A DNA stretch of 64,000 nucleotides from the NCBI GenBank assembly GCA_008923315.1, contig WBSF01000007.1:276246-340245 (forward strand), read 5' to 3'. Under the pieces are notes generated by a model. That model saw only the letters and a program-made list of their open reading frames with translations. It searched no databases and was not told where the DNA came from. The position numbers and the translations under genes are program-made. The DNA is from Betaproteobacteria bacterium SCN1. Lineage in GTDB: Bacteria > Pseudomonadota > Gammaproteobacteria > Burkholderiales > Thiobacillaceae. Below, in pieces: positions 1 to 13,024 of this stretch (its first letter is position 1; each line of letters starts with the position of its first letter).

Positions 1-4
1 CCAT
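1..4 (-). CDS. atpC: ATP synthase epsilon subunit, start codon only (partial)
   Basis: An ATG on the minus strand at 4-2 is preceded at good distance by GAGG, followed by an A/T-rich spacer. It lies just downstream of atpD, where atpC is normally the last gene of the atp operon. Only the first codon is inside the window, so the identity rests on position and ribosome binding site, not on protein sequence. Confidence 0.55.
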
Positions 5-111
5 TTTTTAACCTCGTGTTTAGCGGCTGGGCTCCAGGATCAGGGGTGAAGGACGCGCGCGAAACGCACGCACTGCCTGTCCCTGGCGCCCGGCCCCTAT
101 TCCCTCAAGCA

Positions 112-1500
<1,389 letters not shown>

Positions 1501-1522
1501 CTAATCAATTGAATTCTGTGGA

Positions 1523-2395
1523 TCAAACCGCGGCGGCGCCGGCGACAATTTCCGACAGCTCCTTGGTGATCGCGGCTTGACGGGTCTTGTTGTAGACCAG
1601 CTTGAGTTCACCGATCACGTTCTTGGCATTGTCGGAAGCCGACTTCATTGCAACCATCCGGGCCGACTGCTCGCATGCGATGTTCTCGGCCACGGCCTGG
1701 TAGACCAGCGATTCGATGTAGCGCATCAGCATGGCGTCGACAACCGGCTTCGCATCGGGCTCGTAGATGTAGTCCCAGTGCGTTTTCAGGCTGGCTTCTT
1801 CGGTATCTTCCTGCTTCGACAGCGGCAGCAGCTTGGTCAGCGTCGGCTCCTGCTTCATGGTGTTGACGAAGCGGTTGTAGACGAGATACAGCCCGTCGAT
1901 CCGGCCTTCGAGATAGGCGTCGAGCATGATCTTGACGGGACCGATCAGCTTGTCCATGTGCGGCGTGTCGCCCAGGCCAGTCAACTGCGACACGACACTG
2001 GCGCCCAGACGCTGCATGAAACCCAGTCCCTTGTTGCCGATGGGGGTCACGTCGATGCCGACGCCGGCCGCTTCCCATTGCTTCATCTGGTTGACCACCA
2101 GACGGAAGGCATTGGTGTTGAGGCCGCCACACAGACCCTTGTCCGAGGTGACGACGATCAGTCCGACGCGCTTGACGTTGTCGCGTGCAATGACGAAGGG
2201 ATGCTTGTATTCCGGATGCGCGTACGCGAGGTGGGTCGCCACGCGGGCGATCTTTTCGGCGTAGGGGCGCGCGGATTTCATGCGGTCCTGCGCCTTGCGC
2301 ATCTTGGACGCCGCGACCATTTCCATGGCCTTGGTGATCTTGCGCGTGTTTTCCACGCTCTTGATCTTGGTCCGAATTTCCTTTCCGGCTGCCAT
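1523..2395 (-). CDS. atpG: F1 ATP synthase gamma subunit
   Basis: Central rotor stalk of F1 that couples rotation of the c-ring to catalysis in the beta subunits. The 290-residue product begins [20 protein letters not shown] and ends [15 protein letters not shown]; these terminal helices form the coiled-coil shaft and are the conserved parts of the family. Length is normal. It lies between atpA and atpD with short gaps, as in nearly all proteobacterial atp operons. Confidence 0.97.
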   Translation of the reverse strand: MAAGKEIRTKIKSVENTRKITKAMEMVAASKMRKAQDRMKSARPYAEKIARVATHLAYAHPEYKHPFVIARDNVKRVGLIVVTSDKGLCGGLNTNAFRLVVNQMKQWEAAGVGIDVTPIGNKGLGFMQRLGASVVSQLTGLGDTPHMDKLIGPVKIMLDAYLEGRIDGLYLVYNRFVNTMKQEPTLTKLLPLSKQEDTEEASLKTHWDYIYEPDAKPVVDAMLMRYIESLVYQAVAENIACEQSARMVAMKSASDNAKNVIGELKLVYNKTRQAAITKELSEIVAGAAAV

Positions 2396-2425
2396 TTATC
2401 GGCTCCTAATATTCTGCGCGATCTG

Positions 2426-3967
2426 TCAGTAGACGCCGGTTTTCTTGAACTCGTCGCAGGCGGCAGTCAGCGCCTTTTCGGCCGCGTCATCGAGGTTGCC
2501 GCTGGTTTCGATGCCGTCCATGATGCTGCCGTACTTGGACTTCATGAACGCCTGCAGCGCAGCTTCGAACGCAAGGATCTTGGCCACTTCGACGTCGTCC
2601 ATGTAACCCTTGTTGACGGCGAACAGCGTCAGCGCCATCTGCGATACGGACATCGGCGAATACTGGGCCTGCTTCATCAGCTCGGTCACGCGGCGGCCGC
2701 GTTCGAGCTGCTTGCGGGTCGCTTCGTCGAGGTCGGAGGCAAACTGGGCGAAGGCCGCGAGTTCGCGGTACTGCGCCAGCGCCAGACGCACGCCGCCGCC
2801 GAGCTTCTTGATGACCTTGGTCTGCGCGGCGCCGCCGACGCGGGACACCGACAGGCCGGCGTTGATCGCGGGACGGATACCGGCGTTGAAGAGGTCGGTT
2901 TCCAGGAAGATCTGGCCGTCGGTAATCGAGATCACGTTGGTCGGCACGAAAGCGGACACGTCGCCGGCCTGCGTTTCGATGATGGGCAGCGCGGTCAACG
3001 AACCGGTCTTGCCGGTGACGGCGCCGCCGGTTTCCTTCGAAACGAAGTCGGCATTGACGCGCGCGGCGCGCTCCAGCAGCCGCGAGTGCAGGTAGAACAC
3101 GTCGCCCGGGTAGGCTTCGCGGCCCGGCGGACGGCGCAGCAGCAGCGAGACCTGACGGTAGGCCCAGGCCTGCTTGGTCAGATCGTCGTACACGATCAGC
3201 GCATCTTCGCCATTGTCGCGGAAGAACTCGCCCATGGTGCAACCCGAGTAGGGGGCGATGTACTGCATCGCGGCGGCGTCGGACGCGGTCGCGGCGACGA
3301 CGATGGTGTGGTCCATCGCGCCGTGTTCTTCGAGCTTGCGCACGACGTTGGCCACCGACGACGCCTTCTGGCCGACGGCGACGTAGATACATTTCACGCC
3401 GGTGCCCTTCTGGTTGATGATCGCGTCGATCGCGACGGCAGTCTTGCCGGTCTGGCGGTCGCCGATGATCAGTTCGCGCTGGCCGCGGCCGATGGGCACC
3501 ATGGAGTCGATGGACTTTAGGCCGGTCTGCACCGGCTGGTCGACCGATTTGCGATCGATCACGCCCGGGGCGATGCGTTCGATCGGCATGGTCCGGTCGG
3601 CGGCGATGGGTCCCTTGCCGTCGATGGGCTGGCCGAGCGAGTTGACGACGCGGCCGAGCAGCGCGCGGCCGACCGGCACTTCGAGAATGCGGCCGGTGCA
3701 CTTGGCAACGTCGCCTTCCTTGATGTGCTCGTAGTCGCCCAGGATCACGGCGCCGACGGAGTCGCGTTCGAGGTTGAGCGCCACGCCGAAGGTGTTGCCC
3801 GGCAACTCGATCATTTCGCCCGACATCACGTCCGACAGACCGTGGATGCGGACGATGCCGTCCGTCACGGACACGATCGTGCCCTGGGTGCGCAGTTCGC
3901 TGGAGGCGCCCAGGTTTTCGATCTTGGCTTTGATCAGTTCACTGATTTCGCTTGGATTCAATTGCAT
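2426..3967 (-). CDS. atpA: F1 ATP synthase alpha subunit
   Basis: Non-catalytic nucleotide-binding subunit of the F1 hexamer. The start is placed at 3967 ([20 protein letters not shown]), because this is the conserved N terminus and GGAG lies 7 bases upstream; an ATG-like extension to 3994 would add nine unconserved residues. The 513-residue protein carries the P-loop GDRQTGKT at residues 169-176 and the usual alpha C-terminal region. It follows atpH by about 60 bases and precedes atpG. Confidence 0.97.
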   Translation of the reverse strand: MQLNPSEISELIKAKIENLGASSELRTQGTIVSVTDGIVRIHGLSDVMSGEMIELPGNTFGVALNLERDSVGAVILGDYEHIKEGDVAKCTGRILEVPVGRALLGRVVNSLGQPIDGKGPIAADRTMPIERIAPGVIDRKSVDQPVQTGLKSIDSMVPIGRGQRELIIGDRQTGKTAVAIDAIINQKGTGVKCIYVAVGQKASSVANVVRKLEEHGAMDHTIVVAATASDAAAMQYIAPYSGCTMGEFFRDNGEDALIVYDDLTKQAWAYRQVSLLLRRPPGREAYPGDVFYLHSRLLERAARVNADFVSKETGGAVTGKTGSLTALPIIETQAGDVSAFVPTNVISITDGQIFLETDLFNAGIRPAINAGLSVSRVGGAAQTKVIKKLGGGVRLALAQYRELAAFAQFASDLDEATRKQLERGRRVTELMKQAQYSPMSVSQMALTLFAVNKGYMDDVEVAKILAFEAALQAFMKSKYGSIMDGIETSGNLDDAAEKALTAACDEFKKTGVY

Positions 3968-4026
3968 GTCTGTTCTCCGAACCCCGGTGCCCAATCCACC
4001 TGGCGGTTCCGAATGGTTGAATGGGG

Positions 4027-4560
4027 TTAGCCGTGCAGGGCAAATGCCATTTTTTCAAGCCGTCCCTTGACCGAACCGTCGATCACCTGGTCACCGATCG
4101 CGACCACCGCGCCGCCGATCAGGCCCGGATCCACCGCGACCTGAACATCCACCGCACGGTTGAACCTGGCCTTGAGGCCCGCGACGAGATCGTCGATCTG
4201 GGCCTGGGTCAGTTCCTGGGCGCTGGTGATGGTGGCTTCAAGGGTGCCTTCGGCATTGGCTTTCAGGGTCTCGAATTGCGCATCGATCTCGGGCAGCAGC
4301 ATCAAGCGGTCGTTTTCGGCAAGCACTTTGACGAAATTGGCGCCGTGCTCGCCGAGATCACCCGCGACCTCGACGATGAGCGCGACCACGCGGTCGACCG
4401 GAACGGCCGGATCGGCGACCAGCCGCGCAACCTGCGCATCGGAAACGATAGTCGCCAGCGCGCTCAGCCGCGAAGACCAGCCAGCCAGGTCATTGCCGCC
4501 CTGCGCGAGGCGGAACACCGCTTCCGCATAGGGCCGGGCCAGGGTAGACAGTTCGCTCAT
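4027..4560 (-). CDS. atpH: F1 ATP synthase delta subunit
   Basis: Peripheral-stalk connector (OSCP family) that ties the b subunit dimer to the top of F1. The 177-residue product has the typical N-terminal helical bundle opening [17 protein letters not shown] and a C-terminal region with [20 protein letters not shown], which is the family signature. It is separated by 2 bases from atpF upstream and precedes atpA, the standard order. Confidence 0.96.
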   Translation of the reverse strand: MSELSTLARPYAEAVFRLAQGGNDLAGWSSRLSALATIVSDAQVARLVADPAVPVDRVVALIVEVAGDLGEHGANFVKVLAENDRLMLLPEIDAQFETLKANAEGTLEATITSAQELTQAQIDDLVAGLKARFNRAVDVQVAVDPGLIGGAVVAIGDQVIDGSVKGRLEKMAFALHG

Positions 4561-4562
4561 GA

Positions 4563-5033
4563 TTACAGCTCGGCTTTCAGCTGCGCGAGGAGATCGGCAT
4601 GCGTCTGCGCGTTGACTTCGCGGCGCAGGATCTTCTCCGCACCGGCCACGGCCAGGGCGGCCACCTGTTCGCGCAGCGATTCGCGCGCACGGTTGGCTTC
4701 CTGTTCGATGTTGGCCTGGGCAGCGGCAAGCTGGCGCTCGCCTTCCTGCTTGGCGGCATCCTTGGCTTCTTCGACGATCTGCGCGGCGCGCTTTTCGGCC
4801 TGGGCGATTACTTCGGCGGCTTGCGCCTTGGCGTCGCGCAGGTTGTCGCCGGCTTTTCTGGCCGCCAACTCCAGCTCATGCTTGCCGCGATCGGCGGCGG
4901 CAAGGCCGTCGGCGATCTGCTTTTTACGCGTTTCGAGCGCATTCACGATCGGCGGCCACACGAACTTCATGCAGAACCACACGAAGAAGATGAACGTGAT
5001 GGACTGGCCGATCAAAGTTGCGTTGAAATTCAT
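4563..5033 (-). CDS. atpF: F0 ATP synthase b subunit
   Basis: Forms the dimeric peripheral stalk anchored in the membrane. The 156-residue protein starts with one hydrophobic membrane segment (about residues 5-28, [20 protein letters not shown]). A long charged Ala/Glu/Lys/Arg-rich helix follows and should make the coiled coil. Length equals the usual 156 residues of proteobacterial b subunits. It lies between atpE and atpH. Confidence 0.96.
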   Translation of the reverse strand: MNFNATLIGQSITFIFFVWFCMKFVWPPIVNALETRKKQIADGLAAADRGKHELELAARKAGDNLRDAKAQAAEVIAQAEKRAAQIVEEAKDAAKQEGERQLAAAQANIEQEANRARESLREQVAALAVAGAEKILRREVNAQTHADLLAQLKAEL

Positions 5034-5085
5034 GTCCGCACCTTTTAATGACGGGGGTTAGAAGGGTTTCGATACAACCCGAAAC

Positions 5086-6393
<1,308 letters not shown>

Positions 6394-6771
6394 CTACCGC
6401 CTTGCGGCGGTCAACCACGCGAGCTGCGCTCCTAACAGCCCGAGCAGCTGCGGCAAAGGCGAGAGCCTCAATATCGCCATGCCGACTGCCAGTAATGCAA
6501 CCAACACTGCCAGCCGCTCCGCCCCTGTCACGATGAAGAGCCGGAACAACCGGTGCTGATCCCATTCGGGATGACGCATCGCCTGCCGTTCTCGCCGCCA
6601 CAGCACCAGACTGACCGCCAGTGCCACCAGCACGCCGTAACCAACCGCGATGCCCGTCTCGAAGTCCACCGCCAAACTGCCGACCAGCACGCCTGCGGGT
6701 ATCAACGCCGCTTGTGCCAGGACAACCCGTCGGATGCCCGTGTCGCCGGTACGACGCTTGTCGGTGAACAT
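6394..6771 (-). CDS. atpI: AtpI-like ATP synthase assembly protein
   Basis: A 125-residue hydrophobic protein with four predicted membrane helices (around residues 16-34, 39-58, 78-96 and 98-120) at the head of the atp operon. AtpI proteins assist c-ring assembly and possibly Mg2+ supply. The family is poorly conserved, so the call rests on size, topology and position. A good promoter lies just upstream (6781-6809); the 111-base gap to atpB has no gene. Confidence 0.8.
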   Translation of the reverse strand: MFTDKRRTGDTGIRRVVLAQAALIPAGVLVGSLAVDFETGIAVGYGVLVALAVSLVLWRRERQAMRHPEWDQHRLFRLFIVTGAERLAVLVALLAVGMAILRLSPLPQLLGLLGAQLAWLTAARR

Positions 6772-6780
6772 TGGCCGCGG

Positions 6781-6809
6781 ATGATACTGAATTAGTATGA
6801 TCTATGCAA
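6781..6809 (-). promoter_or_regulatory. Sigma-70-type promoter of the atp operon
   Basis: Read on the minus strand, TTGCAT and TATCAT are separated by 17 bases and end about 10 bases before the atpI start codon. This is a near-consensus pair at ideal spacing and is the only such pair I see between parB and atpI. If transcription starts there, the atpI leader would be very short. Confidence 0.6.
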
Positions 6810-6864
6810 TCATCAGGCTGCTTGATGATGAATTTCAGTACGTTGTGATTTTTCCCGGCGGCGC

Positions 6865-7719
6865 CTACAACTGGATGCCGAGCCGCTGCAGCAGCCCGTC
6901 GAGTTCGTCCGCGCGCGCAAATTGCAGCGTAAGCTTACCCTGCCCCCGGGCGCCGGCCTGGATGCGCGCCGTCATCCCCAGGGCGTCGGACAGGGCCTCT
7001 TCCAGCCGCAACAGATCGCGCGGTACCGCCTTCGATTTAGCGGCCGTCGCAGCGGGCGTTTTGAGCCGCGCGACGCGGCGCTCGACCTCGCGCACCGACA
7101 GGCCGCGCGTCTCGATTTCGTGCGCCAGTTCACGCTGCTGGACGGCCGTGAGCGGCAACAGCGCACGGGCATGGCCCATCTCGATGAGGCCCGCCGTGAG
7201 CATGTCCTGCACGGGCCGCGACAGATTGAGCAGACGCAACAGATTCGACACCGCGGTGCGCGATTTTCCGACGGCCTGCGCAACCGCGTCGTGGGTCATG
7301 CCGAATTCCTGGATCAGGCGATGCAAGCCCTGCGCCTCGTCGATGGCGTTGAGATCCTCGCGCTGGATGTTCTCGATCAACGCCATCGCCGCCACTGCAT
7401 CGTCCGCCACTTCGCGCAGCAGCACCGGCACTTCGCCCAGTCCCGCGAGCTGGGCCGCACGCCAGCGGCGTTCGCCGGCGATGATCTCGTAACGCCCCCC
7501 CGCCTCGCGCACGAGGATGGGCTGCATCAGGCCCTGCGCGCGGATCGAATCGGCCAGCTCCTGCAGCGACTCGCTGTCCATCTGCGTGCGCGGCTGGTAT
7601 TTGCCGGGCGCAAGCTGCGACACCGGCAGCATGCGCAGGTCGCCCTGCGGCGGTGCGGCGCTGTCCTCGCCGCCAAGCAGCGCGTCGAGTCCGCGCCCCA
7701 GTCCCTTGGGTTTAGCCAT
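6865..7719 (-). CDS. parB: Chromosome partitioning protein ParB
   Basis: Centromere-binding CTPase that loads on parS sites and spreads. The start is placed at 7719 ([17 protein letters not shown]), preceded by a strong GGAGGAG; longer in-frame extensions are not conserved. The 284-residue protein has the CTP-binding motifs GERRWRAA and ENIQREDLNAID, a central helix-turn-helix (HDAVAQAVGKSRTAVSNLL), and a C-terminal dimerisation region. Its start overlaps the end of parA by 8 bases. Three matching parS sites lie nearby at 9592, 11050 and 13215. Confidence 0.97.
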   Translation of the reverse strand: MAKPKGLGRGLDALLGGEDSAAPPQGDLRMLPVSQLAPGKYQPRTQMDSESLQELADSIRAQGLMQPILVREAGGRYEIIAGERRWRAAQLAGLGEVPVLLREVADDAVAAMALIENIQREDLNAIDEAQGLHRLIQEFGMTHDAVAQAVGKSRTAVSNLLRLLNLSRPVQDMLTAGLIEMGHARALLPLTAVQQRELAHEIETRGLSVREVERRVARLKTPAATAAKSKAVPRDLLRLEEALSDALGMTARIQAGARGQGKLTLQFARADELDGLLQRLGIQL

Positions 7720-8503
7720 GTGGGTTTTCTCCTCCTGCAAGGCCGGTGCGCCTGAGCGTCTCCTCGGCCAGTTCCATGTATGCCTTGGCGCCCTTGCACT
7801 GGCGGTCGTACGCCAGCACCGGCAGACCGTGACTGGGTGCCTCGGCAAGGCGCACGTTGCGCGGGATCACGGTGTTGTAGACCTTGTCGCCAAAGTGCTG
7901 CTTGATCTGATCCGACACCTGCTGCGCCAGCGTGCTGCGCGGGTCGAACATCACGCGCAACAGCCCCTCGATCTGGATCGCCGGATTCAACCGCTGCTTC
8001 ACCTTCTTGATGGTGGCGACCAGATCGGTCAGCCCTTCCAGCGCGTAATACTCGCACTGCATGGGGATCAGCACCGACTGCGCTGCCGCGAAGGCGTTGA
8101 CCGTGAGCAGATTCAAGGTCGGCGGGCAGTCCATCAGGACGAAGTCGTAGTCCTCGGCCACCTGCGCCAGCGCGACTTTCAGGCGCAGGTCGCGCTGTTC
8201 AAGGTTAACGAGATCAATCTCCGCACCCGCCAGTTCGCGGTTGGCGGGAATGACATCGAAGCGGCCCGGCGCCGAGCGCATGCGCGCCTCGCGCACCGAT
8301 ACCTGGTTGAGCAGGATCTGGTACACCGTCGGCAGCGCGGTGCGCTTTTCAATCCCGGCGCCCATGGTCGCGTTGCCCTGCGGATCGAGATCGGCAAGCA
8401 GGACGCGCTGCCCGCGTTCGGCGAGTGCGGCGGCCAGATTGACGGCGGTCGTCGTCTTGCCGACACCGCCCTTCTGGTTGGCAATCGCGAGTATTTTGGT
8501 CAT
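7712..8503 (-). CDS. parA: Chromosome partitioning ATPase ParA (Soj family)
   Basis: Walker-type ATPase that binds DNA non-specifically and moves ParB-parS complexes during origin segregation. The 263-residue protein begins [20 protein letters not shown], containing the deviant Walker A box, and has [12 protein letters not shown] as the Walker B region. It overlaps rsmG by 4 bases upstream and parB by 8 bases downstream, so the three genes are probably translationally coupled. Confidence 0.97.
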   Translation of the reverse strand: MTKILAIANQKGGVGKTTTAVNLAAALAERGQRVLLADLDPQGNATMGAGIEKRTALPTVYQILLNQVSVREARMRSAPGRFDVIPANRELAGAEIDLVNLEQRDLRLKVALAQVAEDYDFVLMDCPPTLNLLTVNAFAAAQSVLIPMQCEYYALEGLTDLVATIKKVKQRLNPAIQIEGLLRVMFDPRSTLAQQVSDQIKQHFGDKVYNTVIPRNVRLAEAPSHGLPVLAYDRQCKGAKAYMELAEETLRRTGLAGGENPHG

Positions 8504-9126
8504 CGATCAGGCTCCAGAACGATCAAATGGCGGCTCGCGTCGAGCCCCGGAACATGCAGCGTGTGGTTAGCGCTTACTTTCACGTCAGCCGGCAGCATCG
8601 CGATCTCTTCGTTGGGATATAGTCCCTTCATCGCCAGCCAGCGCCCCTCCGGTTTCAGGTGTGGGCGGGTCAGCGTCACGAATTCCTTGAGGTCGGAAAA
8701 CGCGCGCGAGGTGATGCTGTCGAAGCCCGTGTCCGGCCGAAAATCCTCCACCCGCCCGGTCGCCACCGTCAGGTTGGCGAGTCCCAGTTCGGCCTTGGCC
8801 TGGAGCAGAAACGCCGTTTTCTTGGCCACGCTGTCGATCAGCGTCACCTGCAGATCGGGCCGCGCGATGGCCAGTGGAATGCCCGGCAGGCCGCCGCCAC
8901 TGCCGACGTCGAGCACGGTTGGCCCGCTGAAATGCGGCACCGCCGCCAGCGAATCCAATAGGTGATGACTCACCATGCGTTCCGGTTCGCGCACCGCCGT
9001 CAGGTTGTAGACGCGGTTCCATTTGTCGAGCAGCGCCAAGTAAGCCAGCAGCCGGGTTTCGCCATTCGGCGGCAAATCCAGTCCCAGGGCGGCGATGCCT
9101 GCCGCGAGTTGCGTTGCGACCGTCAT
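8500..9126 (-). CDS. rsmG: 16S rRNA (guanine527-N7)-methyltransferase
   Basis: RsmG (GidB) methylates G527 of 16S rRNA with S-adenosylmethionine. The 208-residue protein has the SAM-binding motif [17 protein letters not shown] around residues 71-87 and the family segment [16 protein letters not shown]. It overlaps mnmG upstream and parA downstream by 4 bases each, matching the common gidA-gidB-parA-parB order. Confidence 0.96.
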   Translation of the reverse strand: MTVATQLAAGIAALGLDLPPNGETRLLAYLALLDKWNRVYNLTAVREPERMVSHHLLDSLAAVPHFSGPTVLDVGSGGGLPGIPLAIARPDLQVTLIDSVAKKTAFLLQAKAELGLANLTVATGRVEDFRPDTGFDSITSRAFSDLKEFVTLTRPHLKPEGRWLAMKGLYPNEEIAMLPADVKVSANHTLHVPGLDASRHLIVLEPDR

Positions 9127-11021
9127 GCGCGTTTCTTGTCCGCTTCGGGTTTGAACCCGCGCTTGGCGTAGATCAGCAAGACGGAGACCGCAGCCGGGGT
9201 GATGCCCTGCAGACGGGCGGCCTGGCCCAGCGTTTCGGGGCGCGCCTTGTGCAGGCGCTGGCGCACTTCCATCGACAGCGCAGTGAGTTGCAGGTAATCG
9301 AGATCATTCGGCAGGCGCAGCGTCTCCTGCTCGCGCTGTTTGTCGACTTCCTCGTTCTGACGGTCGATGTAGCCCTGGTACTTGGCGGCGATTTCAACCT
9401 GCTCGGCCACCTGGGCGTCTCCCACGCCTGCGCCGCCGCCTGGGAGCGCCAGCACGTGCGAGTAGCCCAGATTCGGCCGGCGCAGCAGATCGAACAGGCT
9501 GTATTCGCGCTCGATGGGCTGACCGATCAGCTGCGTGGCGGTGTCCGCCGGCAGGATTGCCGGGTTGACCCAGATCGATTTCAGGCGCTCGGTTTCACGT
9601 GAAACGGCGTCGCGCTTGCGGTTGAAAGCGTCCCAGCGCGCATCGTCGACCACGCCCAGCGCCCGGCCGGTTTCGGTCAGGCGCATGTCGGCATTGTCCT
9701 CGCGCAGCTGCAGGCGATATTCGGCGCGGCTGGTGAACATGCGATAGGGCTCTGAGACGCCGCGCGTGATGAGGTCGTCGACCAGCACGCCCAGATAGGC
9801 CTCGTGCCGGCCCGGGCTCCAGGCCTCGCGCCCCTGCGTCTGCAAGGCGGCATTGAGGCCCGCGAGCAGGCCTTGGGCGGCGGCCTCCTCGTATCCGGTC
9901 GTGCCATTGATCTGGCCGGCGAAGAACAGTCCGGCGATCGATTTGGTTTCCAGAGAGGTCTTCAGGTTGCGCGGGTCGTAGTAATCGTACTCGATGGCGT
10001 AACCGGGGCGCAGGATGTGGGCGCGTTCCAGGCCCGGGATCGAACGCACGATGGCAAGCTGCACGTCGAAAGGCAGCGAAGTCGAAATCCCGTTGGGATA
10101 GATCTCGTGCGTGGTCAGGCCTTCGGGCTCCAGGAAAATCTGGTGGCTGGCCTTGTCGGCAAAACGGGTGATCTTGTCTTCGATCGACGGGCAATAGCGC
10201 GGCCCGACCCCTTCGATGACCCCGGTGTACATCGGCGACCGGTCGAGCCCGCCGCGAATGATTTCGTGCGTGCGTTCGGTGGTGTGCGTGATCCAACAGG
10301 GCCGCTGCTCCGGATGGAGCGCCCGGCTGCCCATGAAGGAGAACACCGGCGCGGGATCGTCACCGGGCTGGATCTGGGTCTGGCCGTAATCGATGGTGCG
10401 GCCGTCGATGCGCGGCGGCGTGCCGGTCTTGAGCCGGCCGACCGGCAGATTCAACTCCCGCAGACGGGCCGCCAGCGACACCGCAGGCGGATCGCCCATG
10501 CGGCCGGCCTGGTAGTTTTCGAGACCGACGTGGATCAAGCCCGCCAAGAATGTGCCGGCGGTGAGCACCACTGCCCTGCCCTCGAAGACGATGCCGAGCT
10601 GGGTTTTGACGCCCACTACGCGGTCGCCGTCGAGCAGCAGATCGTCGACCGCCTGCTGGAAGAGAGTCAGATTGGGCTGGTTTTCCAGCCTGTTTCGAAT
10701 GGCGGCCTTGTACAGCACACGGTCAGCCTGCGCACGAGTGGCGCGCACCGCGGGCCCCTTGGACGAATTGAGCGTGCGGAACTGGATGCCGGCCTCGTCA
10801 GTGGCGATCGCCATCGCCCCGCCCAGCGCATCGACCTCCCGCACCAGATGGCCCTTGCCGATACCGCCGATGGAAGGGTTGCACGACATCGCTCCCAGCG
10901 TCTCGATGTTGTGCGTCAGCAGCAGCGTCTTCACGCCGGCGCGCGCGGCAGCGAGCGCCGCCTCGGTGCCGGCATGGCCGCCACCGACGACGATCACATC
11001 AAAGGATTCGGGGAATTTCAT
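9123..11021 (-). CDS. mnmG: tRNA uridine-5-carboxymethylaminomethyl modification enzyme MnmG
   Basis: FAD-dependent partner of MnmE; together they install carboxymethylaminomethyl at wobble U34 of certain tRNAs. The 632-residue protein has the N-terminal FAD motif [19 protein letters not shown], the family stretch [22 protein letters not shown], and the catalytic Cys region [13 protein letters not shown] perfect parS palindrome lies inside the coding sequence at 9592-9605. In this chromosome mnmG is separated from mnmE by about 30 kb, whereas the two are often neighbours. Confidence 0.97.
   Translation of the reverse strand: MKFPESFDVIVVGGGHAGTEAALAAARAGVKTLLLTHNIETLGAMSCNPSIGGIGKGHLVREVDALGGAMAIATDEAGIQFRTLNSSKGPAVRATRAQADRVLYKAAIRNRLENQPNLTLFQQAVDDLLLDGDRVVGVKTQLGIVFEGRAVVLTAGTFLAGLIHVGLENYQAGRMGDPPAVSLAARLRELNLPVGRLKTGTPPRIDGRTIDYGQTQIQPGDDPAPVFSFMGSRALHPEQRPCWITHTTERTHEIIRGGLDRSPMYTGVIEGVGPRYCPSIEDKITRFADKASHQIFLEPEGLTTHEIYPNGISTSLPFDVQLAIVRSIPGLERAHILRPGYAIEYDYYDPRNLKTSLETKSIAGLFFAGQINGTTGYEEAAAQGLLAGLNAALQTQGREAWSPGRHEAYLGVLVDDLITRGVSEPYRMFTSRAEYRLQLREDNADMRLTETGRALGVVDDARWDAFNRKRDAVSRETERLKSIWVNPAILPADTATQLIGQPIEREYSLFDLLRRPNLGYSHVLALPGGGAGVGDAQVAEQVEIAAKYQGYIDRQNEEVDKQREQETLRLPNDLDYLQLTALSMEVRQRLHKARPETLGQAARLQGITPAAVSVLLIYAKRGFKPEADKKRA
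9592..9605. promoter_or_regulatory. parS centromere site 1
   Basis: Perfect palindrome GTTTCACGTGAAAC, the core of the widely conserved ParB-binding site, within the 3' third of mnmG and about 1.9 kb from parB. Confidence 0.9.
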
Positions 11022-11049
11022 GGTGCGCGCATTTTACCCGCTGCGAGGC

Positions 11050-11063
11050 GTTTCACGTGAAAC
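11050..11063. promoter_or_regulatory. parS centromere site 2
   Basis: Perfect palindrome GTTTCACGTGAAAC in the 59-base gap between the mnmG start and the uup stop, with C before and A after it, so it is close to the full 16-base consensus. Confidence 0.92.
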
Positions 11064-11080
11064 ACGCCAACCGTGCACCG

Positions 11081-12979
11081 TCAGGCGCGTGCCTCCAGCT
11101 CTTCCTGACGCATCAATGCTGTCAGCAACTCGTCGTCGATGGCAGCCATGCGCGCGGCCGCAGTCGCGGCATCCTGCGGGGTGCGCACATAGAAATCGGG
11201 GTCTTCGAGCTGGCGTGCCAGTGCCGTTTGCTCGGCCTCGAGCGCGGCAATCCGTTCCGGCAGGGCCACCAGTTCCCGGTTTTCCTTGTAACTGAGCTTG
11301 GCCTCGCGCGCCGCCGTCCGCCCGGCTGGCGGTGCCGGCCGGACGATGGCCTTCGGCGCTCCGGCAACGGCTTCGGCCGCGCGGCGCGCGCGCCAGTCGC
11401 GCCATTCCGCATAACCGCCGGCGATTTCGGTCAGCGCGCCCGCGCCGTCGAAGGCAATGCTGTGGGTGACCACGTTGTCCAGAAAGGCGCGGTCGTGCGA
11501 AACGAGCAGCACGGTGCCGCCATAGTCCTGCAGCAGCTGTTCCAGCAGTTCCAGCGTGTCGATATCCAGGTCGTTGGTGGGCTCGTCCAGCACCAGGAGA
11601 TTGGCCGGACGGGCAAACAGGCGCGCCAGCAGCAGGCGATTCCGTTCGCCGCCCGACAGCGCCGAAACCTTGGCCCGCGCGCGTTCCGCCGGGAACAGGA
11701 ATTCCTCCAGGTAGCTGATGACATGCTTGCGCTGACCACCGATCTCGACGTAATCGGAACCCGGCGAAATCGTGTCGATCAGCGTCCGCTCGTCGTCGAG
11801 CTGGTTGCGAAACTGGTCGAAATACGCCACTTCGAGCCGCGTGCCCTGCTTCACCCGTCCGGACAGCGGCTTGAGCTCACCCAGGATCAGCCGGATCAGC
11901 GTGGTCTTGCCCGCGCCGTTGGGGCCGAGCAGGCCGATCTTGTCGCCGCGCAGCACGGTGGCGGAAAAGTCACGGATCAGCATGCGCGTCGCATCGTAAC
12001 CATGGCTGACCTGCTCCAGCTCGGCGACCATCTTGCCCGAGCGCTCGCCCGCGTCCAGCTGGAAACGCACCTGACCCTGATGCGCGACACGGGCCTCGCG
12101 CTGCCGGCGCAACGCCTCCAGCCGCCGCACCCGGCCCTCGTTGCGGGTACGGCGCGCTTCCACGCCCTTGCGGATCCAGGCTTCTTCCTGCTTCCAGAAT
12201 TTGTCGAACTTGCGGGCATGCACCGCTTCCACTTCGAGCTGTTCGGCCTTCTTGATCTGGTAGGCGGAGAAGTTGCCGGCATATTCGCGCAGCACGCCGC
12301 GATCCAGCTCGACGATGCGGTTGGCCACGTTGTCCAGAAAGCGGCGGTCGTGGGTAACGAAGACCAGCGCACCGCGGAACTCGTTCAACAGGCCTTCGAG
12401 CCACTCGATAGCGGCAAAGTCCAGATGGTTGGTCGGCTCATCGAGCAGCAGCAGATCGGGATCACCCGCCCAGGCGCGCGCCAGCGCCACGCGCTTCTTC
12501 AGGCCGCCCGACAGTTCCTCGATCCGGCGGTCCGCCTCCAGCCCCAGGCGCTGCAGGGTTTCCTCGACCCGGCTGTTCAACCGCCAGGCGTCGGCTGCCT
12601 CCAGTTCGGACGACAGCCGGGTCAGCGTATCGATCGCCGCCGCGTCGCCCTCGGCCACCGCATGGGCGGCCGCATGATAGGCCGCCAGCAATGCCTGCGC
12701 CTGCCCGACTCCTTCAGCCACCGCCTCGAACACGGTATGACCCGGCTCGAACACGGGCTCCTGCGGCACCTGGGCCAGTTTCAGTCCCGGCGCACGCCAC
12801 ACCTCGCCCGCATCGGGCTGGGCCTCGCCCGCCAGTATCCGCATCAGGCTCGACTTGCCCGTGCCGTTGCGCCCGATCAGACCAATGCGCTGCCCCGGCT
12901 CGATCACCAGCGAGGCGCCATCCAGCAGCGGGTGGTGGCCATAGGCCAGTTCCAGGTTGTCGAAAGTCAGGAGAGGCAT
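11081..12979 (-). CDS. uup: ABC-F family ATPase Uup
   Basis: Soluble twin-ATPase of the ABC-F family; Uup acts on ribosomes and affects transposon excision and DNA structure handling. The 632-residue protein has two ABC cassettes. The first has GLIGRNGTGKSSL, LSGGLKKRVALARA and LLLLDEPTNHLD; the second has GLLGPNGAGKTTL, LSGGERNRLLLARL and LVLDEPTNDLD. A charged coiled-coil C-terminal region follows from about residue 560, which is typical of Uup. No clear ribosome binding site precedes the ATG: a G-rich heptamer repeat starts two bases upstream (12981-13020). The gene follows pxpA by 45 bases, so reinitiation is possible. Confidence 0.93.
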   Translation of the reverse strand: MPLLTFDNLELAYGHHPLLDGASLVIEPGQRIGLIGRNGTGKSSLMRILAGEAQPDAGEVWRAPGLKLAQVPQEPVFEPGHTVFEAVAEGVGQAQALLAAYHAAAHAVAEGDAAAIDTLTRLSSELEAADAWRLNSRVEETLQRLGLEADRRIEELSGGLKKRVALARAWAGDPDLLLLDEPTNHLDFAAIEWLEGLLNEFRGALVFVTHDRRFLDNVANRIVELDRGVLREYAGNFSAYQIKKAEQLEVEAVHARKFDKFWKQEEAWIRKGVEARRTRNEGRVRRLEALRRQREARVAHQGQVRFQLDAGERSGKMVAELEQVSHGYDATRMLIRDFSATVLRGDKIGLLGPNGAGKTTLIRLILGELKPLSGRVKQGTRLEVAYFDQFRNQLDDERTLIDTISPGSDYVEIGGQRKHVISYLEEFLFPAERARAKVSALSGGERNRLLLARLFARPANLLVLDEPTNDLDIDTLELLEQLLQDYGGTVLLVSHDRAFLDNVVTHSIAFDGAGALTEIAGGYAEWRDWRARRAAEAVAGAPKAIVRPAPPAGRTAAREAKLSYKENRELVALPERIAALEAEQTALARQLEDPDFYVRTPQDAATAAARMAAIDDELLTALMRQEELEARA

Positions 12980-12980
12980 C

Positions 12981-13020
12981 AGGGCTAGGGGCTAGGGGCT
13001 AGGGGCTAGGGGCTAGGGGC
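12981..13020. repeat. GGGGCTA heptamer tandem repeat (about 5.5 copies)
   Basis: Four exact copies of GGGGCTA (12988-13015) are flanked by a partial GGGCTA on the left and GGGGC on the right. The array fills almost the whole space between the pxpA stop (13025) and the uup start codon (12979). The plus strand has five runs of four Gs with 3-base loops, a G-quadruplex-capable pattern. It occupies the place where the uup ribosome binding site should be. Confidence 0.97.
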
Positions 13021-13024
13021 GCGA

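Noticed and set aside
6809..6829. ATCATCA/TGATGAT inverted repeat as a parB terminator
   Set aside because: Weak A/T-poor-loop stem without T-tract that overlaps the atp promoter; not convincing as a terminator.
12981..13020. CRISPR array
   Set aside because: The repeat unit is 7 bases with no spacers. It is a simple tandem repeat; no CRISPR or cas gene was seen in the window.
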